Assembly (NCBI GenBank): GCA_034430115.1
Contig: DAOUFG010000093.1
Coordinates: 1 to 64,000, forward strand
DNA: 64,000 bases
Direction: 5' to 3'
Source: CAIXPS01 sp034430115
GTDB lineage: Bacteria > Chloroflexota > Anaerolineae > J036 > Brachytrichaceae
Under the pieces are notes generated by a model. The model searched no databases and had not been told where the DNA came from. It saw only the letters and a list, made by a program, of their open reading frames with translations. Both the position numbers and the translations under genes were made by a program. Positions 48,768 to 57,822 of the stretch are shown piece after piece; within the stretch, counting starts at the first letter, position 1; every line of letters starts with the position of its first letter.

Positions 48768-49571
48768 ATGACTGAGGGATATACCAATGTGGCCGGGCAG
48801 CGCCTGGACTTGCCGGACCCGACGGTGTCGCTGACGGGCACCACGATGGGAGGGTCTGCATACAAGATTATGGGCACGCTGATGCAGGCGCTGGTGCTGA
48901 ATCTGCGTGCGCGGCAGCCCGTCTATACCGAGTCGGGCGCGATGTCGTGGATGGCTGATGGCATCTCCATGAACACCAATATGGGCGGTGGGTTGGGCAG
49001 CTTGCTCAAGCGCGCGGTCACGGGCGAATCGCTCTTCCAGGTGGATTTCAGTGCCGAACGTGACAATGCGTTGATTGCGTTCAGCAGCGAGTTCCCCGGC
49101 AAGATCATCCCGGTAAACCTGGCGCAGGGCCAATCGATCATCGCACAGAAAGACACCCTGCTCGTGGCTGAAAGGACGGTGGGGTTCAACATCACGTTCC
49201 GCCGCAAGCTGGGCTCCGGCATCTTCGGCGGCGAAGGGTTCATTTTGCAGAAGTTTGACGGCCCCGGCACGCTGTTTGCCGCATTGGATGGCGAAATTGT
49301 GGAGTATACGCTGGGCCCGGGTGAGCGATTAAAGGTGGATACGGGCCACGTCGGCATGTTTGAGCCGACGGTGAATTACGACGTGGAGATGGTGAAGGGT
49401 TTTAAGAACATCCTCTTCGGCGGCGAAGGGTTGTTCTTTGCTACGCTCACCGGTCCCGGGCGCGTGTGGCTGCAAACGATGCCGATGTCCAAGCTGGCCG
49501 GCGCATTGATGCAGTTTATGCCGCGCGCCGAGGGAAATAACCAGGGCTTGAACATCAACCTGGGCGGCTGA
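48768..49571 (+). CDS. TIGR00266/AIM24 family protein
   Basis: The 267-residue product is made of beta repeats typical of the AIM24 fold: QPVYTESGAMSWM, GGGLGSLLKRAVTGESLF, SSEFPGKIIPVNL, SGIFGGEGFILQKFDGPGTLF and FFATLTGPGRVWLQT. The biochemical role is unknown; members are found near membranes or stress genes. AGGAGG precedes the ATG. It ends before a strong convergent terminator. Confidence 0.85.
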   Translation: MTEGYTNVAGQRLDLPDPTVSLTGTTMGGSAYKIMGTLMQALVLNLRARQPVYTESGAMSWMADGISMNTNMGGGLGSLLKRAVTGESLFQVDFSAERDNALIAFSSEFPGKIIPVNLAQGQSIIAQKDTLLVAERTVGFNITFRRKLGSGIFGGEGFILQKFDGPGTLFAALDGEIVEYTLGPGERLKVDTGHVGMFEPTVNYDVEMVKGFKNILFGGEGLFFATLTGPGRVWLQTMPMSKLAGALMQFMPRAEGNNQGLNINLGG

Positions 49572-49626
49572 GGAGGGGGAGGAACATGCTCCCTCGCCCG
49601 GTACGCCGGGAGAGGGGTTGAGTAGA

Positions 49627-49663
49627 AGAAAAGTCGGACTTCTGCAAGAAGCCCGACTTTTCT
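49627..49663. terminator. Bidirectional terminator between AIM24 and desaturase genes
   Basis: A 17-bp stem (49627-49643 with 49647-49663) with one mismatch and loop GCA. The arms begin and end with AGAAAAG and CTTTTCT, giving T-rich sides for both directions. Confidence 0.82.
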
Positions 49664-49681
49664 GGCTGCGCTTTTATTGCG

Positions 49682-50803
49682 TCACGAGGCCGCGTTCAAT
49701 TGCGGCATGCGGCCCAGTTGCTTCAAGATGCGCACGTGGCTCAGGATCGCCTCGTGCCAGGTAGGAATACAGTGATAGGCCACCCCAAACTCCGCGCAGG
49801 TTTGTTGCACAATCTTCGCGATGGCGGGGTAGTGCAAGTGGCAAATGTGCGGGAACAGGTGATGCTCGATCTGGAAGTTTAAGCCGCCCGCATACCAGTT
49901 CAGCAACTTGTTCTTAGGTGCGAAATCCACCGTCGTTTGCACTTCGTGAATGGCCCACTCGTTCTCAATGTGCAGCGGGTCGCCGATCGGCTCGGGGAAG
50001 GTGGCTGTCTCCATCACGTGCGCCAGTTGGAAGATGGTCGTCAGCGCAAAACCGATTGTGAACATCACAAGCAAGAAGCCGATCAGCACCTGCCACCATG
50101 GAAACACCAATAGTGGCAACCCCCACAACAGCGTGAAGATGGTCAACTTGCCGGCCCAGAAGATGATGTGTTCTTTGGGGGTCATTTTAGGGTACTTATG
50201 AAAGGCGTCCGTCCGGCCGGTGAAGTAGATTTGAAAATCGCGCAAGAGCAGCCATTGCAGCCCGGCCAGCGAATAGACGAAGGGCACGTAGAGATGCTGG
50301 AAGCGATGGAACGGCTTCCAAGCATCCGTGGGGCTGAAGCGCAGGATGCCGTTGGTCTCCAGATCTTCATCCAGCCCGGTGATGTTCGTGTAGGTGTGGT
50401 GCCAGATGTTGTGCTTCTGGCGCCAGAAAGTACTGCTGGAGCCCAGTAGCTCCATCGTCAACCCCAACGCTTTGTTCACCCAGGGATAGTTGGAATAGGC
50501 ATTATGGTTAGCGTCGTGCATAATGTTAAAACCCACGCCTGCTGTGGCCAGGCCGAATGAGATGCACAAACCGATGTTGACGAGGGGCGGGAGATGACCC
50601 AACAGGAGCAGGAGATAACTGGCTAACCACCATCCCAGCACGATGGCGGACTTCAGGTACATTGCCGGTACATCGCGAGCGGGTAAATGATGTTCCTTCA
50701 AGTATGCTTCGACGCGTTGGGTGAGGACTTTCCTGAAACCAATTGGCTTTGTAAACGTGAGCGACTTGACCGGGGACTGCTTGACGATCGATTGCGTGAA
50801 CAT
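49682..50803 (-). CDS. Fatty acid desaturase
   Basis: The 373-residue membrane enzyme has the three His boxes of acyl-lipid/CoA desaturases: HDANHNA, HNIWHH and QIEHHLFPH. The third box begins with Gln, as in front-end (delta-5/6-like) desaturases and related bacterial enzymes. Four membrane helices are seen. It would put a double bond into membrane lipid chains. No cytochrome b5 domain is attached, so it needs a separate electron donor. Confidence 0.88.
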   Translation of the reverse strand: MFTQSIVKQSPVKSLTFTKPIGFRKVLTQRVEAYLKEHHLPARDVPAMYLKSAIVLGWWLASYLLLLLGHLPPLVNIGLCISFGLATAGVGFNIMHDANHNAYSNYPWVNKALGLTMELLGSSSTFWRQKHNIWHHTYTNITGLDEDLETNGILRFSPTDAWKPFHRFQHLYVPFVYSLAGLQWLLLRDFQIYFTGRTDAFHKYPKMTPKEHIIFWAGKLTIFTLLWGLPLLVFPWWQVLIGFLLVMFTIGFALTTIFQLAHVMETATFPEPIGDPLHIENEWAIHEVQTTVDFAPKNKLLNWYAGGLNFQIEHHLFPHICHLHYPAIAKIVQQTCAEFGVAYHCIPTWHEAILSHVRILKQLGRMPQLNAAS

Positions 50804-50930
50804 GAACGACTTGACCCTTCCTTGCGAGAGATTATGTTAAACACCAACTCTTTTTACAACAGGGGGCAAGCATACCACGCTGAAAACAGAGCCAGCTTAG
50901 CGCAAGCTTGGAATTGTTGGCGGAAGCAGG

Positions 50931-52340
50931 TCAGTAGGCGCCGCGAGCCGCGAGCAGGTAGGGAATGGTCTTCAGGAAGATTTTCAAGTCCAGTGAGGGG
51001 GACCAGTTTTCGATGTAGTAGATATCCAGCAGGCACGTTTCGTCAAAAGTGAGTTCGCTGCGCCCGCTGATTTGCGACAGACCCGAGATACCCGGCCGCA
51101 CACGCATGCGGGCGCGGTGCCAGTCGTTGTATTGCGCCACTTCCTCGGGAAGATTGGGGCGCGGGCCGATGATGCTCATGTCGCCGTGCAGCACGTTGTA
51201 AAACTGCAATAGCTCATCGATGCTCAGCCGCCGGATGATGCGCCCCACGTAGGTGCGACGCGGATCATGTTTCATCTTGAAGAGTGGCCCATCTGCCTCA
51301 TTTTGGTCCATCAGCGAAGGTTTTTCACCGTCCGCGCCGACGCGCATGGAGCGCAGCTTGTAGAGCTTGAACGGCTTGCCATACTTGCCCACCCGTATCT
51401 GCGTGAATACCGGCGACCCTGGCGACTCGATGCACACGGCCAGCATCACGACGCCGATCAGTGGCGCGGTGACGATCAGTATCAGCGTGGCAATGATGAT
51501 GTCCATGACGCGTTTGATCAGATGGTCGTCGGGGCTGAGATGATCCTCGCGCATGCTCAGCATGGGGATGCCGCCGAAGTCGTCTACGTTGATGTAGCCC
51601 AGGTTGATCTGGAGCAATGATGGGACGACGCGGGCGCGGATGCCCCGGTGATGGCATAGATCGACAACCTGGTTGATCTTTGGCTGGGCCGACCAGGGTA
51701 ATGTGATCACCACCTCGTCCACCTTATTGTTTCGCAAAATGCCGGGCAGGCAATCCAACGCGCCCAGGGCAGGGAAACGCCCGATGTTGGTGTTGCCGCG
51801 TTGCGGGTCGTCGTCCACGAAGCCGATGCAACGGTACCCCAGCTCGGGCCGGGCGACCAGCGTGCGCATCACGGCACGCCCAAGTTCCCCGGCCCCGATG
51901 ATGAGCACGCTACTGACGCCGATGCCGCGCCTGCGCAAGAGGGCCTCCACCCATCCGGCTAACCAACGCGCCACGCCGGTGAAGACGACCACGGCAAGGC
52001 CGGCTTCCACAACCATCAGGCGCGAGTACACCGCCGGGCGATAGATGAAAATGAGCGCCAGGATCATCACCATCGCCTTGGCCGAACTATTGGTAATCAG
52101 GTACATCTGATCCAGCCAGGAGGCCGAACGGTGGTGGGCGTAAACGCCATCCCACTGGAACATCGCCAAGAATGCCAGTGTAAAGGCAATCTGGATCGGG
52201 ACGTAGTCATCCAGGCGGGCGTCAAAGCCCGTCTCGCGGAACCATTGCCAGTCATAACGCATGAGGTAGCCGACAATGAATCCTGCGTTGATCAAGACAA
52301 CGTCGATCAACAGGAGTAGTAATCGCCTATGAGTACGCAT
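50931..52340 (-). CDS. Polyprenyl glycosylphosphotransferase
   Basis: The 469-residue product has four or five N-terminal membrane helices (1-130), a Rossmann-like middle with VLIIGAGELGRAVMRTL (about 145-160), and a C-terminal sugar transferase that starts KRVMDIIIATLILIVTAPLIG and ends with RRLSIDELLQFYNVLHGDMS and IGPRPNLP. The Asp-Glu pair is the active site. It loads the first sugar on undecaprenyl phosphate for surface polysaccharide. No other polysaccharide genes are adjacent. Confidence 0.9.
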   Translation of the reverse strand: MRTHRRLLLLLIDVVLINAGFIVGYLMRYDWQWFRETGFDARLDDYVPIQIAFTLAFLAMFQWDGVYAHHRSASWLDQMYLITNSSAKAMVMILALIFIYRPAVYSRLMVVEAGLAVVVFTGVARWLAGWVEALLRRRGIGVSSVLIIGAGELGRAVMRTLVARPELGYRCIGFVDDDPQRGNTNIGRFPALGALDCLPGILRNNKVDEVVITLPWSAQPKINQVVDLCHHRGIRARVVPSLLQINLGYINVDDFGGIPMLSMREDHLSPDDHLIKRVMDIIIATLILIVTAPLIGVVMLAVCIESPGSPVFTQIRVGKYGKPFKLYKLRSMRVGADGEKPSLMDQNEADGPLFKMKHDPRRTYVGRIIRRLSIDELLQFYNVLHGDMSIIGPRPNLPEEVAQYNDWHRARMRVRPGISGLSQISGRSELTFDETCLLDIYYIENWSPSLDLKIFLKTIPYLLAARGAY

Positions 52341-52361
52341 CGACGTGAGTGCTTATTATGA

Positions 52362-53549
52362 TTAGGGCGTCGTCAGATCCAGATCGTAGATACGGTATTT
52401 TTTGTATAAGTCCGGATCGGCCAGTTGGATCACCCGGTTCATGGCGTCGTTCGTTTCCAGAATCCACGAAAGCTCACCGCCGATATAGTTCTTCTCCAGC
52501 GTGGTTTGCAGCGTTTTATAGATCATCGCCGCATCGATACCGCTCATACGATACTGTGGCAATACGCCCAGGATGATTAAACGGATCGAATTCACCGCCT
52601 TACGCCGGTACCACAGGTACTTTAGCAGCGTCCATAGCTCAGGCGTCTTGGGGTTTGGGTAGGCCAGGCGCAATGGGTGGTTGACGTTGGGCAGGCTGAT
52701 GCAAACGCCCACCGGTTCGCCGTCTCTTTCGGCGATATACACGAAATCGGTATCGACAATCTGGTGCAGGTTCTCCCCCAGATGGTCAATCTCTTTGTCG
52801 GTCATTGGCACAAAGCCCCAATTGGCTTGCCAGGCGGTGTTGTAGATTTTTTTAATACGCTGGACTTCTTCATCGAACCTATGGATGTTGGCTTTGCGAA
52901 TGGTGAACTTGCCACGCTGCAAAGCCATTTGCACGACGTGCTCAAATCGCTCACCGATGATGGCCTTGGCTGAACGGTCGGTGGAGGCCCACCAGGCGAA
53001 CAGGTCCATCGCCTTCTTGAAACCATAACGGTCAATGAAGTCGATGTAATAGCGCGGGTTGTAGGTCATCATCAACTGTGGTTCCGAGTCGAACCCTTCG
53101 ATGAGCAACCCATACTCCTCATTGGCGCTGAAGGTCGCCGGCCCGCGCAGCTTATTCATCCCTTTGGCTTTCACCCAATCACGCGCAGTATCCAGCAGCG
53201 CCTTGGCAACTTCATAGTCGTTGATGACCTCAAAGCTGCCAAAAAAACCAGTTTGTTCGTGATAAGTCTGGTTATGACGCGTATTTAGAATTGCTGAAAT
53301 AGTCCCGACCACCTTCCCATTGCGTTTGGCCATAAACATGGCCACTTGTGAGTGTTCATAAAAAGGGTTCTTGGTGGCATCATAAAAAGCTTCACGTTCA
53401 CTGATGAGCGGTGGCACCCAATAGGGATCGCCCTTATAAATTTCCCATTGAAAGTCTATAAATTGTCTGCGTTCTGCTTTCGTCTTGCACTCATCAATTT
53501 CAACAAGTGAGCCTGAGCTAGCTCCTTGCTCAGTGGCCGGGTTTGGCAT
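52362..53549 (-). CDS. GNAT-like N-acetyltransferase
   Basis: The 395-residue product belongs to a large uncharacterised GNAT-like group. It begins with a DPYWVPPL motif after the first helix, then has SQVAMFMAKRNGKVVGTISA, FSANEEYGLLIEGFDS in the middle and a second half with ILGVLPQYRMSGIDAAMIYK, which looks like the acetyl-CoA loop. Substrate unknown. It precedes the sugar transferase gene on the same strand with 21 bases between, so both may be in one transcript. Confidence 0.72.
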   Translation of the reverse strand: MPNPATEQGASSGSLVEIDECKTKAERRQFIDFQWEIYKGDPYWVPPLISEREAFYDATKNPFYEHSQVAMFMAKRNGKVVGTISAILNTRHNQTYHEQTGFFGSFEVINDYEVAKALLDTARDWVKAKGMNKLRGPATFSANEEYGLLIEGFDSEPQLMMTYNPRYYIDFIDRYGFKKAMDLFAWWASTDRSAKAIIGERFEHVVQMALQRGKFTIRKANIHRFDEEVQRIKKIYNTAWQANWGFVPMTDKEIDHLGENLHQIVDTDFVYIAERDGEPVGVCISLPNVNHPLRLAYPNPKTPELWTLLKYLWYRRKAVNSIRLIILGVLPQYRMSGIDAAMIYKTLQTTLEKNYIGGELSWILETNDAMNRVIQLADPDLYKKYRIYDLDLTTP

Positions 53550-53642
53550 GCCGATAATTGTAAATCACCTCGCTATCCTTCACTTGACAGACCCGGCATG
53601 CCGCATATCCTTGCGGCAACACATCCTGAATGGGGAGCGAGC

Positions 53643-54851
53643 ATGATAACAAGTGAAACGTTGCGCGCAGAGGCAGATGCGCTCAAGGGCCAGTTGGTCA
53701 ATGTCCGTCGCGATTTGCACATGCACCCGGAACTGGGGTTCCAGGAGGTGCGCACGGCAGGCATCGTCGCCAAGCGCCTGGGTGAATTGGGTTATGAGGT
53801 GCAAACTGGGGTGGGCAAAACCGGCGTGGTGGCGTTGCTGGAAGGGGCTGCACCACATAAGGACCAAACATCCCAGGTTTTGCTGACGCGTTTTGATATG
53901 GACGCGTTGCCCGTTATGGAGTTGACCGACTTGCCCTATCGCTCCATGAACGAGGGCGTGATGCACGCCTGTGGTCACGACGCGCACACCTCGATCGGCC
54001 TGGCGGTTGCGCAATTGATGGCGGCGCATCGGGCGGATTGGTACGGGGTGTTGAAGCTGGTGTTCCAGCCGGCTGAAGAAACGTTGAAAGGCGCGCGTGC
54101 GATGATCGACGACGGCGTGCTCGATTCGCCCAGGCCAACGCGGGCGCTTTCGGGGCACGTGGACAGCATGAAGCCTGTTGGGACGGTTTATATGACCGAT
54201 GGCCCGATGATGGCTGCTGCCGACGCGTTTAGCGTGCAGGTGCGTGGGCGCGGCGCGCACGGTGCTGCGCCCCAGGAGGGCGCGGACCCGATTGTGGCAG
54301 CCTGCCAGGTTGTCACGGCTTTGCAAACGATTGTCTCGCGCAACGTGTCGCCGCTGGAACAGGCCGTGCTCACGGTGGGGTATATCCGCGGCGGGACGGC
54401 GTTCAACATCATCCCGGATGTGGTGGAACTGGGCGGCACGCTGCGCTCGTACCGCGAAGAGGTGACGCTGCTGTTGCGTGAGCGGGTGCGAGCCATCGCC
54501 GAGCACACGGCGCGCGCGATGGGCGTTGAGGCTGGCGTGAGCTTTGTGGAGCCCTCTCTGCCTGCCCTGGTGAACGACCCGGCCATGGCGGAGGTGGTGC
54601 GTGGCGTGGCGCGCGAGGTGGTGGGCCCCGAGAACGTCTTCAGCAACTACCGCATGATGGGCTCGGAGGATGCGGCCTATTACCTGAAAGCTGTGCCCGG
54701 CGCGTTCGTGTGGGTTGGTGCGGGCAACGTGGCCCAGGGCATCAACGAGCCGCATCATAGCCCGCGTTTCAGGATCGATGAAGACGCCCTGCCGGTGGCG
54801 GCTGCGGTCTTGACGGGCAGCGCCATCCGAATGTTGAATGGAGAGGGATAG
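53643..54851 (+). CDS. M20 family amidohydrolase
   Basis: The 402-residue product is an M20D peptidase/amidohydrolase like IAA-amino acid or N-acyl-amino acid hydrolases. Metal ligands are in HMHPELGF, MHACGHDAHTS, FQPAEET and EPHHSPRF; the lid domain has GRGAHGAAPQEGADP. A peptide or N-acyl amino acid is the likely substrate. The ATG at 53643 follows GGGGAG; the open frame upstream to 53526 overlaps the divergent GNAT-like gene and is not used. Confidence 0.88.
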   Translation: MITSETLRAEADALKGQLVNVRRDLHMHPELGFQEVRTAGIVAKRLGELGYEVQTGVGKTGVVALLEGAAPHKDQTSQVLLTRFDMDALPVMELTDLPYRSMNEGVMHACGHDAHTSIGLAVAQLMAAHRADWYGVLKLVFQPAEETLKGARAMIDDGVLDSPRPTRALSGHVDSMKPVGTVYMTDGPMMAAADAFSVQVRGRGAHGAAPQEGADPIVAACQVVTALQTIVSRNVSPLEQAVLTVGYIRGGTAFNIIPDVVELGGTLRSYREEVTLLLRERVRAIAEHTARAMGVEAGVSFVEPSLPALVNDPAMAEVVRGVAREVVGPENVFSNYRMMGSEDAAYYLKAVPGAFVWVGAGNVAQGINEPHHSPRFRIDEDALPVAAAVLTGSAIRMLNGEG

Positions 54852-54900
54852 GATTGGAGATCAGAGATTCGAGGTTGGAGATTGCAGTTGGCAATAAGGC

Positions 54901-54966
54901 AAACCACGGATTACACAGATGACACGGATTTGAGATTCAATCGGTAAAGCTCGTGTCATTTATGGT
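54901..54966. repeat. Dispersed AACCACGGATTACACAGAT repeat
   Basis: Imperfect inverted repeat beginning AACCACGGATTACACAGATG and ending in GTGTCATTTATGGTTA. It lies between the amidohydrolase and folD genes and matches the families at 12369 and 19684. Confidence 0.65.
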
Positions 54967-55003
54967 TAAGCAGATCTCCAATCTCAGCCCATACTGAACA
55001 ACG

Positions 55004-55891
55004 ATGTCAATAATCATTGATGGAACCGCAATAGCGGAAACGATTCGTGGCGAAATAAAGGCCGAGGTGGCGCGCTTGCAAGCTGAGCACGGCATCACCC
55101 CTGGTCTGGCGACGGTGCTGGTGGGTGAGGATCCCGCTTCGGTGACTTATGTGCGCAACAAGCGCAAAGCGTGTGCTGAGGTGGGCATCCAGTCGTTCGG
55201 CTATGAACTGCCGGCTGCCACCACCCAGGAAGAATTGCTCAAGGTGGTGCACGAGTTGAACGAACGCCCCGATGTGCATGGCATCCTGGTGCAGTTGCCG
55301 CTGCCCGCGCATTTGAACGAGCAGGCGGTGATTGGTGCGGTTGCGCCGAACAAAGATGTGGATGGCCTGACCCTAACCAACCTGGGCGCGCTGGGCATTA
55401 AGGGCGAGCGCCCGGCATTTTCTTTCGCGCCTTGCACGCCGCAAGGCTGCATCGAACTGTTGGACCGCTATGGCATCTCCATCGCTGGTAAGCGCGCAGT
55501 GGTGTTGGGGCGCAGTTCGCTGGTGGGTTTGTCGGTGGCGCTCTTGTTGTTAGGCCGCGATGCAACCGTCACAATTTGTCACAGCAAGACGGCCGATTTG
55601 CCCTCCGTCACGCGCGAGGCGGACATTTTGATTGCCGCCATCGGCAAGCCGCGCTTTGTGACGGCCGACATGCTGAAGCCGGGCGCGGCGGTGATCGACG
55701 TGGGCACCAACCGTGTGCCCGATGCCACGCGCAAGAGCGGTTCGCGCCTGGTGGGCGATGTGGATTTCACCGCAGTGAAGGAGCTTGCTGCTTACATCAC
55801 GCCTGTGCCGGGCGGCGTGGGGCCCATGACCATCGCCATGTTGCTCAAGAACACGCTCATAGCAGCCAGGCGGACAGTTGGGTCATTTTAG
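55004..55891 (+). CDS. folD: Methylenetetrahydrofolate dehydrogenase/cyclohydrolase
   Basis: The 295-residue product is FolD. It shows SVTYVRNKRKACAEVGI with the catalytic Tyr and Lys, VQLPLPAHLNE, PNKDVDGLT, the NADP site VVLGRSSLVGLSVALLLL and the C-terminal PVPGGVGPMTIAMLL. It interconverts one-carbon units on folate. Length is normal. No other folate gene is next to it. Confidence 0.95.
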   Translation: MSIIIDGTAIAETIRGEIKAEVARLQAEHGITPGLATVLVGEDPASVTYVRNKRKACAEVGIQSFGYELPAATTQEELLKVVHELNERPDVHGILVQLPLPAHLNEQAVIGAVAPNKDVDGLTLTNLGALGIKGERPAFSFAPCTPQGCIELLDRYGISIAGKRAVVLGRSSLVGLSVALLLLGRDATVTICHSKTADLPSVTREADILIAAIGKPRFVTADMLKPGAAVIDVGTNRVPDATRKSGSRLVGDVDFTAVKELAAYITPVPGGVGPMTIAMLLKNTLIAARRTVGSF

Positions 55892-55935
55892 ATTTCGGAT
55901 GGCCTACGTCTAAAGAAGTTGAAACCGCAGATGCA

Positions 55936-55985
55936 CGCCGATAAACGCGGATGTCAGTATCTGCGTTCACCCGCGTTTATCGGCG
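55936..55985. repeat. Perfect 15-bp inverted repeat after folD
   Basis: Arms CGCCGATAAACGCGG (55936-55950) and its exact complement (55971-55985), with a 20-base spacer. It belongs to a variant of the dispersed CGGAT/ATCCG family; a similar degenerate piece lies at about 18-70. It can end transcription of folD or of the convergent Nudix gene. Confidence 0.75.
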
Positions 55986-56039
55986 ATTCATTTCAAGCAA
56001 TCCCAACAAGAAGCATACTGGCTTCTCACTGGGCTCCCT

Positions 56040-56585
56040 TCACACGAATAACTTCTCAAATTCAGAGAGCGCCACAAGCGTGCTTGTGTCTGTGACCATG
56101 TTGCGGGCCTCCGCAATGCGATACCAGCCGGTGGCATAAAACTCGGTCGCGAGTTTTGCCTGGTCGGGGGCGAAGCCGGCCTGCGCGACGGGTACAAAGA
56201 ACCAGATATCGTAGTGCCGGGTGCACGTTTGTTTGGCCGGGTTTTCGATGTCGGTGATCGTCAACAGGCTGGGTTCGGCGGCGTGCATGTCCAACGGCAC
56301 GCCCCATTCTTCGCTTATCTCGCGGTTGAGTGCCTGTTCAACCGTTTCGCCTTTGTCGATGTGCCCGCCATTGAACAACCATAACCCCGACTTTTTGTGG
56401 TGGCCGATGAAGGCGGATGCGCGATGCGGGTCGAACGCCGCAAAGTAGACACAAAAATGAGTGAAGGGGTTCTCGTCGCGCGTGAGCCGGCCTTCGGCTG
56501 CGCGCTCGATAAACGCCGCTGATGCGGGCTGGTTTGAAAGCCGTGAGGCAATCGTGACGATTTGTTCGGCCAGTTCTTGTTGCAT
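56040..56585 (-). CDS. Nudix hydrolase
   Basis: The 181-residue product contains a complete Nudix box: GGHIDKGETVEQ followed by REISEEWG (G-x5-E-x7-R-E-x2-E-E-x-G). Nearby HHKKSGLWLFN is the usual strand before the box. It hydrolyses a nucleoside diphosphate derivative; which one is not known. This is the last gene with host-like base composition before the phage-like segment. Confidence 0.88.
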   Translation of the reverse strand: MQQELAEQIVTIASRLSNQPASAAFIERAAEGRLTRDENPFTHFCVYFAAFDPHRASAFIGHHKKSGLWLFNGGHIDKGETVEQALNREISEEWGVPLDMHAAEPSLLTITDIENPAKQTCTRHYDIWFFVPVAQAGFAPDQAKLATEFYATGWYRIAEARNMVTDTSTLVALSEFEKLFV

Positions 56586-56697
56586 GGTTTTGTGATGCGT
56601 TCCTCAACGCAGTCAAGCTTCTCTGATCGTGCGTGCCCTGGGGCCGATGGTTGTGATGTTGGTCGGTACAGGCGTGGGAAGGCCGAAAAACAGAAAG

Positions 56698-56769
56698 CTC
56701 CTCGAACTGGACTCGAACCAGTAACCTACCGGTTAACAGCCGGTTGCTCTGCCATTGAGCTATCGAGGA
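56698..56769 (-). tRNA. tRNA-Asn (GTT)
   Basis: A complete 72-nt cloverleaf on the minus strand: acceptor TCCTCGA/TCGAGGA (7 bp), D-arm GCTC/GAGC, anticodon loop TGTTAAC with anticodon GTT, T-arm ACTGG/CCAGT with loop TTCGAGT, discriminator G, as expected for Asn. CCA is not encoded. It lies exactly where gene density and GC change, so it may mark an insertion site, though its 3' end points away from the phage-like genes. Confidence 0.93.
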
Positions 56770-56813
56770 ACAGCGCAAATTGCCGAGAAATCCACACTTT
56801 CACATTTCTGGAC

Positions 56814-57185
56814 TTATGTCCTAGACCTGTTATTCTCACTCTCATTCGGGGAGTTTACTGCTCCCGGCAACGAGGGAGATTCTAGCACATTTTTGTGTTT
56901 ACAGGCAACAATGCTTTCACGCGGATCACCATACGCAGACTCTATAAACGCGCCACACTCATCGCACTGAATCGTCGGCCCTTCATAGTAAATATCCACA
57001 AAGACCGGGAGATCAACATCAAACGTCTCTGGATCGTCCACGGCCTTCTGAGCGCAGTCGGGGCAAAGGACATCGTTTCGTGAGGTCAGGTAGAGGATCA
57101 GATAACCGCCCGGCCAGGCGTATTGGATCAACCTTCCCTTCTCGTCTCTCGGCAAGGCGGCCACCTTCTGCTGGATTGTTCTCAC
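56814..57185 (-). CDS. Small phage-type protein with CxxC pairs
   Basis: I do not recognise this 123-residue product. It carries CPDC at about 41-44 and CDEC at about 74-77, which may form a zinc-binding knuckle. Its GTG start overlaps the TGA of the upstream gene (GTGA) with GGAG six bases before, a clear sign of translational coupling in a phage-like operon. It is the last gene of the leftward series before tRNA-Asn. Confidence 0.6.
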   Translation of the reverse strand: MRTIQQKVAALPRDEKGRLIQYAWPGGYLILYLTSRNDVLCPDCAQKAVDDPETFDVDLPVFVDIYYEGPTIQCDECGAFIESAYGDPRESIVACKHKNVLESPSLPGAVNSPNESENNRSRT

Positions 57186-57451
57186 TCTTTACTCCAACCC
57201 CGCCGTTTGCACTCACATATTGACATGGGCAACCCACAAACCAGGCAGATTGGCTCCTGATACGGCTTGGCACCGAGCATAACGCGAACACGATATTTGC
57301 ACTTCCGCACCATCCTGTCGTATCGCTGCCAGGCACGAGCAAGAGGATCAACCTGAACCGCGATGCCAAACTCTGTCCCGCGCATGTCTCTGATGCTGTT
57401 GCACCGCGCACGAGCCGCTTCCAGCGCATTAAAGTAAGTAATTCCTTTCAT
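57182..57451 (-). CDS. Small phage-type protein with C-terminal Cys motif
   Basis: An 89-residue basic product without a known family. The C-terminus has CLVCGLPMSICEC, a likely zinc-binding motif. The start at 57451 is fixed by AGGAGG before it and by overlap with the TGA of the upstream gene. It could be a small DNA- or protein-binding factor; nothing more can be said. Confidence 0.6.
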   Translation of the reverse strand: MKGITYFNALEAARARCNSIRDMRGTEFGIAVQVDPLARAWQRYDRMVRKCKYRVRVMLGAKPYQEPICLVCGLPMSICECKRRGWSKE

Positions 57452-57822
57452 AGAATCCTCCTGATTGGTTGAATCCAATCACACAGTACCGTTCCGCTAT
57501 AGTTCCCCACCACGCTCCCAAACGGCAGAGAGGTCACGTTTGGGTATAGGTTCCAGAACTTCTTGACGCACTCCATATCCGCCACGAAGTAGGCCATCAG
57601 CCGAATCTGGGGGCTCTTATCAAACACATCAGCTTCACACTCAAGAATCAAACGCTTCTGGCCCAAATGAAGCCGAGCATCGTCGAGGGTGCCATAGGCA
57701 AACAACTTGCCCACCTTGGGCCGAACAACTACCCCGAGCGGATAAGTTTCCATCAAGTCGCCAGCCGTATCTGATGAGTGCCATTCACGACCGACGACCT
57801 TGTAGACTTTATCCACGGCCAT
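57448..57822 (-). CDS. Phage-type protein, paralog of 58141-58530
   Basis: The roughly 124-residue product (MAVDKVYKVVGREW start) is similar in layout to the product of 58141-58530: both have a KVYKVV/IYKVVRR start, an alternating strand around FAYGTLDDAR / LAFSDLETAK, and an acidic ECEAD / WEAEAD segment. The family is unknown to me. AGGA sits eight bases upstream of ATG 57822; the frame is open to 57912. It overlaps the previous gene by 14 bases. Confidence 0.6.
   Translation of the reverse strand: MAVDKVYKVVGREWHSSDTAGDLMETYPLGVVVRPKVGKLFAYGTLDDARLHLGQKRLILECEADVFDKSPQIRLMAYFVADMECVKKFWNLYPNVTSLPFGSVVGNYSGTVLCDWIQPIRRIL

Noticed and set aside
56698..56769. Standard 3'-end tRNA attachment site for the phage-like segment
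   Set aside because: The tRNA 3' end points to the chromosome side, and I found no duplicate of its 3' part in the window, so the usual model does not fit.
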